Assembly (NCBI GenBank): GCA_002724635.1
Contig: PBPM01000108.1
Coordinates: forward strand, 55,345-119,344
Reading direction: 5' to 3'
From: Rhodospirillaceae bacterium
GTDB lineage: Bacteria; Pseudomonadota; Alphaproteobacteria; UBA6615
DNA: 64,000 nt
Part shown: one piece after another, positions 59,051-64,000 of the stretch
Numbering within the stretch: the stretch's first letter is position 1
How the letters are laid out: the number at the start of each line of letters is the position of its first letter
Position numbers and translations under genes: made by a program
The notes under the pieces: generated by a model
What the model was told of the DNA's origin: nothing
The model's input: the letters and a program-made list of their open reading frames with translations, nothing else
Database searches by the model: none

Positions 59051-59770
59051 TTATGCCGAACTGCTCGAAGTCGCAACTAGGCTGTGCACTTGGAATATCC
59101 GCATGCGTGTCTCAACGTCGAGCACGCCGTCGAAGCGTGCCGGGCGAAAGCGGCGTTGGAAGGCCGCGACGATTGTCGCTTCGGTCTGCTGGTCCGTGTC
59201 GTAGCCGATCTCCGATAGCGCGACCATCGGCGCGTCGATCAGGGGCATCCCGTCGTCGACCGCGGCGTCCGTCGGGGGCCACAGGCCGATGCCGGATGCG
59301 GCGAGGCGGGCCCAAGGGAAACGTTCGCCAGGATCGATCTTGCGGTTGGGGGCGATGTCGGAGTGGGCCACCACGTTGCGGGCCGGGATAGGGTAGCGGG
59401 CGAGAATATCGCCCGCTAAGTCGATGAGCGCCCCGATCTGGGTGTCAGGGAAGTCCCGATAGCCATAGTCGTGCCCAGGATTCGACAACTCGATACCGAT
59501 CGAACGCGAGTTTATGTCGCGCCAGCCGCGCCAGCAGCCCACACCCGCGTGCCAGGCGCGGTCTGCCTCATCCACCAGGCGCCAGGTTGTGCCGTTCTCG
59601 TCGACAAGGTAATGGGCACTCACCCCCGAGGCCGGGTCGCACAGCCAGTCGCGGGCGCGCAGTGTCGGCATCATGCCGGTGTAGTGGATCACGAGCGTGT
59701 CGATCTCCGGAGCATGACCCTGTTCGGGCTTCCGCGGGCCGCAGTTGGGCGAGGTGAAATCTGTGATCAT
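59051..59770 (-). CDS. N-acetylmuramoyl-L-alanine amidase (AmpD/AmiD type)
   Basis: A 239-aa amidase_2 enzyme that cuts the bond between MurNAc and L-Ala in peptidoglycan fragments. Zinc ligands: DTLVIHYTGM (His near residue 29) and NVVAHSDIAPNRKIDPGERFPW (His near 135, Asp near 145, with the catalytic Lys). VSAHYLVDENGTTWRLVDEADRAWHAG near 50-75 and RSIGIELSNPG near 90 complete the fold. The C-terminal third (about 160-235) looks like a peptidoglycan-binding helical domain. No signal peptide or lipobox is seen, which favours a cytosolic AmpD-like recycling role. It overlaps uup by four bases and precedes rnpB. Confidence 0.92.
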   Translation of the reverse strand: MITDFTSPNCGPRKPEQGHAPEIDTLVIHYTGMMPTLRARDWLCDPASGVSAHYLVDENGTTWRLVDEADRAWHAGVGCWRGWRDINSRSIGIELSNPGHDYGYRDFPDTQIGALIDLAGDILARYPIPARNVVAHSDIAPNRKIDPGERFPWARLAASGIGLWPPTDAAVDDGMPLIDAPMVALSEIGYDTDQQTEATIVAAFQRRFRPARFDGVLDVETRMRIFQVHSLVATSSSSA

Positions 59771-61629
59771 TGCTCTGCCCCCGCGTCATTTGCACGTTCT
59801 AGGCTCTCGCGCAGGGACTCGAGGTCGAGCCAGCGATCCTCCGCCGCGCCGATCGCCGCCTGAACCTCTGCGAGCTTGCCGGCGGCCGTCTCGTAGGCTG
59901 CCGCGTCGCGGGCAAACAGCTCGGGGTCGGCGAGCACCTTCTCGAGTTCGGCTTTCGCGTGTTCGAGCGCATTGATCCGGTGGGGCAGCGCGCCGAGCTC
60001 ATGCTCTTCCTTGAAGGACAGTTTCTTCGCGACCGCCGAAGATGCCTTCTTGCGATGCTTCGCAGGGTCAGCACGCGTTGTCGTCTTCGCGGACGTCTTC
60101 GTGGTCGACGTTCCGGCACGCTTTCGCTGGTGCAGATAGTCGGAATAGCCGCCCGGATACTCGCGCACATGCCCGCCGCCCTCGACCGCGATGGTCGAGT
60201 TGACGACCCGGTCGAGAAAATCGCGGTCGTGGCTGACGAGCAGGACCGTACCCTCATAGCTGTCGAGCATCTCGAGCAGTACGTCCAGCGTGTCGGCGTC
60301 CAGGTCGTTGGTCGGCTCGTCGAGGACCAGCAGATTGGATTGCTGGGCGAGGATCTTGGCCAGCAGCAAACGGTTGCGCTCGCCGCCCGACAGGGTCGCG
60401 ATGGGCGCGCGGGCCTGCTTGTCGTCAAACAGGAAGTCACGCAGGTAGGCCACAACGTGGCGCTGGCGACCGCGCACGTTGATCGAGTCCCCGCCCCGGG
60501 GCGCGAGCGCCTGCCAGAGCGTGTCGTTGGGATCGAGTTGCTCGCGGGCTTGGTCGAAGAAGGCCAGCGACATGTTCTTGGCAAGGCGGAGCCGGCCGGA
60601 ATCCTTCTCCAGTTCGCCGATCAGCAGCTTGAGCAGGGTCGTCTTGCCGGCGCCGTTCGGGCCGACAAGACCGACTCGGTCGCCGCGCAGGATGCGGGTC
60701 GAAAATTTGTCGATGATGACGTCGTCGCCGAAGGACTTGCAGAGACCCTCGCACTCGACGACGAGCCGGCTGCCGATTGGGCCGGCGTCAGCTTCGAGCT
60801 GGACTAGGTCTTGGCCGGTGAGCAGCGCCTTGCGCTGGGCCCGCATGGTCTCGAGGCGGGCGAGTCGGCCCTGGTTGCGCCGGCGGCGCGCCGTCCCCCC
60901 GCGCTCGAGCCAGCGCGCCTCGGCCTTGAGCTTCTGGTTGAGTTTCTGCGCCGCGCGCACCTCGGCGTTTGCGACCTGCTCGGTCCAGTCCTCGAAGGCG
61001 GCGTAGCCGGACGCGTTATGGCGCAGAGTGCCGCGATGCAGCCAGAAGGTGTCGGTGGTCATCGCCTCGAGGAACGCCCGGTCATGGCTGATGGTGATCA
61101 GCGTCTTCCTGCGGTCGACCAGTTCGCGCTCCAGCCACTCGATAGTAGGCAGGTCGAGATGGTTGGTCGGCTCGTCGAGCAGCAGAACGTCTGGGTCGCC
61201 GAGGAAGGCGCCGGCGAGGGCAGCGCGGCGGGCCTCGCCGCCTGACAGGCTGTCGACGCTCCGCTTGCCGTCAATGTCGACCCGGGACAGGGCGGCATCA
61301 ACCGTATGGCGCGGAGCCATTTCGTAGCTCATGCCCAGCTTGGTACCCATCCTAGCGATGAAGTCCGCGACCGACATGTCGGCGGGCAGAGGGATATCTT
61401 GGGGCAGGTATCCGATCGTCAGGCCGGGCTGAACGTAGAGGTCGCCCGCGTCGGGTTCGACCAGGCCCGCGAGCAGCTTCATGATCGTCGACTTACCGGT
61501 GCCGTTGCGCCCGACTAGGCAGGCGCGCATGCCGTGCGTGACCAACAGCTCCGCGTTGGTGAACAGAGGCGTGCCACCGAAACCGACGGCGGCATTCTTC
61601 AGCGTAATGACGGGGGGGTCGACGGCCAT
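59767..61629 (-). CDS. uup: ABC-F ATPase, Uup type
   Basis: A 620-aa ABC-F protein with two ATP-binding domains and no membrane domain. Walker [19 protein letters not shown] near residue 36 and [18 protein letters not shown] near 320; signatures [13 protein letters not shown] and [25 protein letters not shown] and [20 protein letters not shown]. The C-terminal 100 residues (about 520-620) are the charged coiled coil that binds branched DNA in Uup ([17 protein letters not shown]...). ABC-F proteins act on stalled ribosomes; Uup also affects transposon excision in E. coli. It lies 15 bases after djlA and overlaps the amidase gene. Confidence 0.93.
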   Translation of the reverse strand: MAVDPPVITLKNAAVGFGGTPLFTNAELLVTHGMRACLVGRNGTGKSTIMKLLAGLVEPDAGDLYVQPGLTIGYLPQDIPLPADMSVADFIARMGTKLGMSYEMAPRHTVDAALSRVDIDGKRSVDSLSGGEARRAALAGAFLGDPDVLLLDEPTNHLDLPTIEWLERELVDRRKTLITISHDRAFLEAMTTDTFWLHRGTLRHNASGYAAFEDWTEQVANAEVRAAQKLNQKLKAEARWLERGGTARRRRNQGRLARLETMRAQRKALLTGQDLVQLEADAGPIGSRLVVECEGLCKSFGDDVIIDKFSTRILRGDRVGLVGPNGAGKTTLLKLLIGELEKDSGRLRLAKNMSLAFFDQAREQLDPNDTLWQALAPRGGDSINVRGRQRHVVAYLRDFLFDDKQARAPIATLSGGERNRLLLAKILAQQSNLLVLDEPTNDLDADTLDVLLEMLDSYEGTVLLVSHDRDFLDRVVNSTIAVEGGGHVREYPGGYSDYLHQRKRAGTSTTKTSAKTTTRADPAKHRKKASSAVAKKLSFKEEHELGALPHRINALEHAKAELEKVLADPELFARDAAAYETAAGKLAEVQAAIGAAEDRWLDLESLRESLERANDAGAEQ

Positions 61630-61644
61630 GGGACTACGCTGCGG

Positions 61645-62382
61645 CTACTTGATCCCGCGCGCGGCGCAAATCTTGTCGTAGGCAGCGTTCACGGTTGCCA
61701 ACTTCTCGTTAGCGACCTCGACGAATTCCTCGGGCATGCCCTGAGCGATCAGCGTATCGGGATGGTTTTCGCGGACGAGCTTGCGGTAGGCAGACTTGAC
61801 CGCGTCGTCGTCGGCGTCGTGGGCGACGCCCAAGATGGTATAGGGATCGGCCCCGTCAAACCCGATATTCTCCTCGCGGATGCGCACGAAGTCTCCTTCG
61901 CTGAATCCGAAGATGGCCGAAACATTTTGAAGATAGGCGAGTTCGTCCTCGTGCACGCTGCCGTCGGCCTTGGCAATGATGAAAAGACAGTTGAGCAGCT
62001 CCTCGAGGACAGCCGGGTTGTAGCGAAACATACCCGCGACCTGCTTTGCGTAGGGTTCGTAGCCGGCGGTCGACTTACGGGCCATGTTGAAAACCCGGGC
62101 GACGTTCGAGGATTCCTCTGGAGCGACCTTAAAGACACGGCGGAACGCCCGGATCTCGTCTGGAGTGACCACGCCGTCGGCCTTGGCGAGCTTCGCACCC
62201 AGCGCGATCACGGCGATGGTGAAGCCGACCTGCTTGGTGGGGTCGTCGTCCACGACCGCGGCGAACGCGCTCGCGCGGGCCTTGTCCACGAGATGGCCCG
62301 CCCCGGCGCCGATCAATGCGCCGAGTGGCCCGCCAATTGCGAACCCGGCCGCGCCGCCTAGAACCTTGCCCCAGATGCTCAT
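61645..62382 (-). CDS. djlA: DjlA-like co-chaperone (TerB and DnaJ domains)
   Basis: A 245-aa membrane-anchored DnaJ-type co-chaperone. A glycine-zipper hydrophobic start (LGGAAGFAIGGPLGALIGAGAGHLV, split over residues 7-31) inserts into the inner membrane; the TerB-like helical domain is at about 50-165 (ALGAKLAKADGVVTPDEIRAF, CLFIIAKADGSVHEDELAYL, two acidic repeats); the J domain is at about 178-243 (DPYTILGVAHDADDDAVKSAYRK, then ENHPDTL with the HPD that stimulates DnaK). It begins a minus-strand run djlA-uup-amidase. Confidence 0.93.
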   Translation of the reverse strand: MSIWGKVLGGAAGFAIGGPLGALIGAGAGHLVDKARASAFAAVVDDDPTKQVGFTIAVIALGAKLAKADGVVTPDEIRAFRRVFKVAPEESSNVARVFNMARKSTAGYEPYAKQVAGMFRYNPAVLEELLNCLFIIAKADGSVHEDELAYLQNVSAIFGFSEGDFVRIREENIGFDGADPYTILGVAHDADDDAVKSAYRKLVRENHPDTLIAQGMPEEFVEVANEKLATVNAAYDKICAARGIK

Positions 62383-62680
62383 GGGAGACGTTTAAACCAA
62401 AAACCCGCGCCGGCGAAATGGCAGGCGAGACAGCTTGCGGATATGCCTCGTACACACCTTTGACTTTCACTCCGCGACTAACCAGTCTGACGCCGAATAT
62501 TGAAGTCATCTGCTTAGGCACTTTCAAATCATCAGCGCAGCCCAAAACGCAACGCACAAGTGAACATGCGAAGGCACCTATTGGCAGTATGAAAACAACG
62601 AAAAGTAAGATTGCTATGATTGCGCTACCTAAGAGTTCCATTTCTATCCATTCATTTGGAAGGCGATAGCCATTAAAGCA
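62383..62680. other. AT-rich gap with a doubtful small membrane-protein frame
   Basis: This gap between divergent djlA and the hydantoinase gene is clearly richer in A+T than the genes beside it, mostly from 62480 to 62740. A minus-strand frame from ATG 62641 reads [20 protein letters not shown] then IGAFACSLVRCVLG, one or two membrane helices, but it runs on into djlA in another frame and has no clear end or ribosome site. I do not recognise it and treat it as unproven. Confidence 0.3.
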
Positions 62681-64000
62681 ATGAACAAAGATCAACAAAA
62701 ACAAGTAGATAATAATAGTGGTTGGCAATTTTGGATAGACCGGGGCGGCACGTTCACCGATATTGTCGGGCGGGCGCCGGACGGTTCGCTACGTACCCAC
62801 AAGCTCCTATCTGACAATCCCGAGCATTACGCTGACGCGGCAGTTCAGGGTATCCGCGACGTGCTCGGCCTCGCATCCGGCGATGCGATTCCATCGGGCA
62901 AGATCGGCGCGGTCAAGATGGGCACGACCGTCGCCACCAACGCGCTGCTCGAGCGGAAGGGCGACCGCACAGCACTCGCGATCACGCGCGGATTTCGCGA
63001 TGCGCTGCGCATCGGCTATCAGGCACGCCCGCGGCTGTTCGATCGGCACATCGTTCTCCCCGAACAGCTTTATGAAGCCGTCATCGAGGTTGACGAGCGG
63101 GTGAATGCGCGTGACGAGGTAGTTGTCCCATTCGACACGGAGACCGCGCGCGCAGGCCTACAGTCCGCCTACGACAACGGCATCCGCGCGGTCGCGATCG
63201 CCTTCATGCACAGCTATCGGATGCCCGATCATGAGAAGTTCTGCGCCGAGATCGCGCACGATATCGGCTTCTCTCAGGTCTCTGTTAGCCACGAGACGAG
63301 TCCACTGATAAAGCTGGTAGGGCGCGGTGACACGACGGTGGTGGACGCCTATCTCTCGCCGATCCTGCGCCGCTATAGGGACCGGGTCGCCGGCGAACTG
63401 GGTGACGTGAACCTAATGTTCATGCAATCGAACGGCGGGCTGACCAACTCGCGAATGTTTCAAGGCAAGGATGCAATCTTGTCCGGTCCCGCGGGCGGCG
63501 TGGTGGGTGCGGTGCAGGTCAGCGAGGCAGCCGGCTTTGACGCCATGATCGGCTTTGACATGGGCGGGACCTCGACCGACGTGACCCATTACAACGGCGA
63601 GCTCGAGCGGGCCTTCGAGACCCTGGTTGCTGGCGTGCGGATGCGCGCGCCGATGATGCAAATCCATACAGTCGCGGCCGGTGGCGGCTCGATCTGTTCG
63701 TTCGACGGCGCGCGCTATCGCGTCGGGCCCGAGAGCGCGGGCGCCGACCCTGGGCCGGCCAGCTACGGTAAAGGCGGTCCGCTGACAGTGACCGACTGTA
63801 ACGTGATGTTGGGCAAGCTACAGCCGGAACATTTCCCGTCGGTCTTCGGGCCGAACCAAGATACCCCGCTGGATGCTGCGGCCGTGCGCGCGAAATTCGC
63901 AGCTCTAACCGACGACATCTGCACGGCCACGGGTGACACCCGGAACTCCTTCGAGGTGGCCGAGGGCTTCCTGAAGATCGCGGTCGAGAACATGGCCAAC
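62681..64000 (+). CDS. Hydantoinase/5-oxoprolinase family protein, N-terminal part
   Basis: The gene runs off the right edge; 440 codons are present. It fits the hydantoinase A / N-methylhydantoinase / 5-oxoprolinase family, which opens five-membered cyclic amides using ATP. Marks: [19 protein letters not shown] near residue 18-36, [18 protein letters not shown] near 84, [11 protein letters not shown] near 268, [18 protein letters not shown] near 287 (phosphate motif), and [11 protein letters not shown] near 330 with [16 protein letters not shown]. The first 14 codons ([14 protein letters not shown]) are AT-rich and unlike the rest, and no strong ribosome site is seen; the family usually starts close to [10 protein letters not shown]. 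The B subunit may be fused downstream. Confidence 0.9.
   Translation, partial: MNKDQQKQVDNNSGWQFWIDRGGTFTDIVGRAPDGSLRTHKLLSDNPEHYADAAVQGIRDVLGLASGDAIPSGKIGAVKMGTTVATNALLERKGDRTALAITRGFRDALRIGYQARPRLFDRHIVLPEQLYEAVIEVDERVNARDEVVVPFDTETARAGLQSAYDNGIRAVAIAFMHSYRMPDHEKFCAEIAHDIGFSQVSVSHETSPLIKLVGRGDTTVVDAYLSPILRRYRDRVAGELGDVNLMFMQSNGGLTNSRMFQGKDAILSGPAGGVVGAVQVSEAAGFDAMIGFDMGGTSTDVTHYNGELERAFETLVAGVRMRAPMMQIHTVAAGGGSICSFDGARYRVGPESAGADPGPASYGKGGPLTVTDCNVMLGKLQPEHFPSVFGPNQDTPLDAAAVRAKFAALTDDICTATGDTRNSFEVAEGFLKIAVENMAN

Overview
The window looks like the chromosome of a GC-rich alphaproteobacterium, most like Rhodospirillales or a related free-living lineage. The grounds are a complete alphaproteobacterial dcw order ending ftsQ-ftsA-ftsZ-lpxC, an RNase P RNA gene beside mraZ, a MetH split into two overlapping genes behind an ArsR-methyltransferase regulator, and an mlaA-mlaC pair. 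No phage, insertion sequence, CRISPR array or tRNA was found. The taxonomic placement is inference from gene order and protein style, not from a search.

Layout. 1-5 kb: accessory catabolic genes (a 2-oxoglutarate/Fe(II)-type dioxygenase cut by the left edge, a luciferase-like flavin oxidoreductase, a citryl-CoA-lyase-like protein, a PaaK-like CoA ligase, a PEBP protein). 5-9 kb: queuosine functions (transporter YhhQ, QueA, QueG) next to a wrecked LpxR-type lipid A deacylase gene, then a double-YCII protein. 9-12.4 kb: EttA and the MlaA/MlaC lipid-transport pair. 12.4-18.5 kb: a methionine-cycle operon (ArsR-methyltransferase fusion, MetF, two-part MetH) with a near-perfect AT-rich palindrome in front. 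18.6-23.2 kb: FolE, a ring-opening amidohydrolase of the cyanuric acid hydrolase/barbiturase family, an M24-fold protein that has lost its metal ligands, and a beta-lactamase-fold serine hydrolase. 23.5-26.7 kb: UvrD, whose reading frame is cut by an in-frame TAA just before its conserved C-terminal Tudor-like tail, followed by PrmA. 26.7-33.3 kb: accessory oxidative genes (GMC oxidoreductase, cupin, Xaa-Pro aminopeptidase, a flavin oxidoreductase remnant, a beta-keto-acid cleavage enzyme, an aryl-CoA-type FAD monooxygenase). 33.3-62.4 kb, all on the minus strand: djlA, uup, an amidase, rnpB, the whole division/cell-wall cluster mraZ to ftsZ, lpxC, bamD, recN, ligA. The right edge holds an incomplete hydantoinase/5-oxoprolinase gene behind a small AT-rich islet.

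How it works together. From mraZ to ftsA the cell-wall and division genes overlap or nearly touch, so they can be made as one transcript. Its promoter carries three TGGGA boxes at 10-bp spacing, the pattern bound by MraZ, placed over the predicted -10 region. The methionine genes are tied by ATGA overlaps and probably answer to their own first gene. The accessory blocks look like degradation modules for nitrogen heterocycles and CoA-activated aromatic or keto acids, but no substrate can be read from sequence alone.

The least ordinary features are four decayed or truncated coding regions between intact genes (lpxR-like, uvrD tail, luciferase-like, EamA-like), the metal-less M24 protein beside the amidohydrolase, a beta-keto-acid cleavage enzyme lacking one expected zinc-binding histidine, and the two regulatory sites (mraZ and met operons). 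I did not see a clearly new defence or mobile system.
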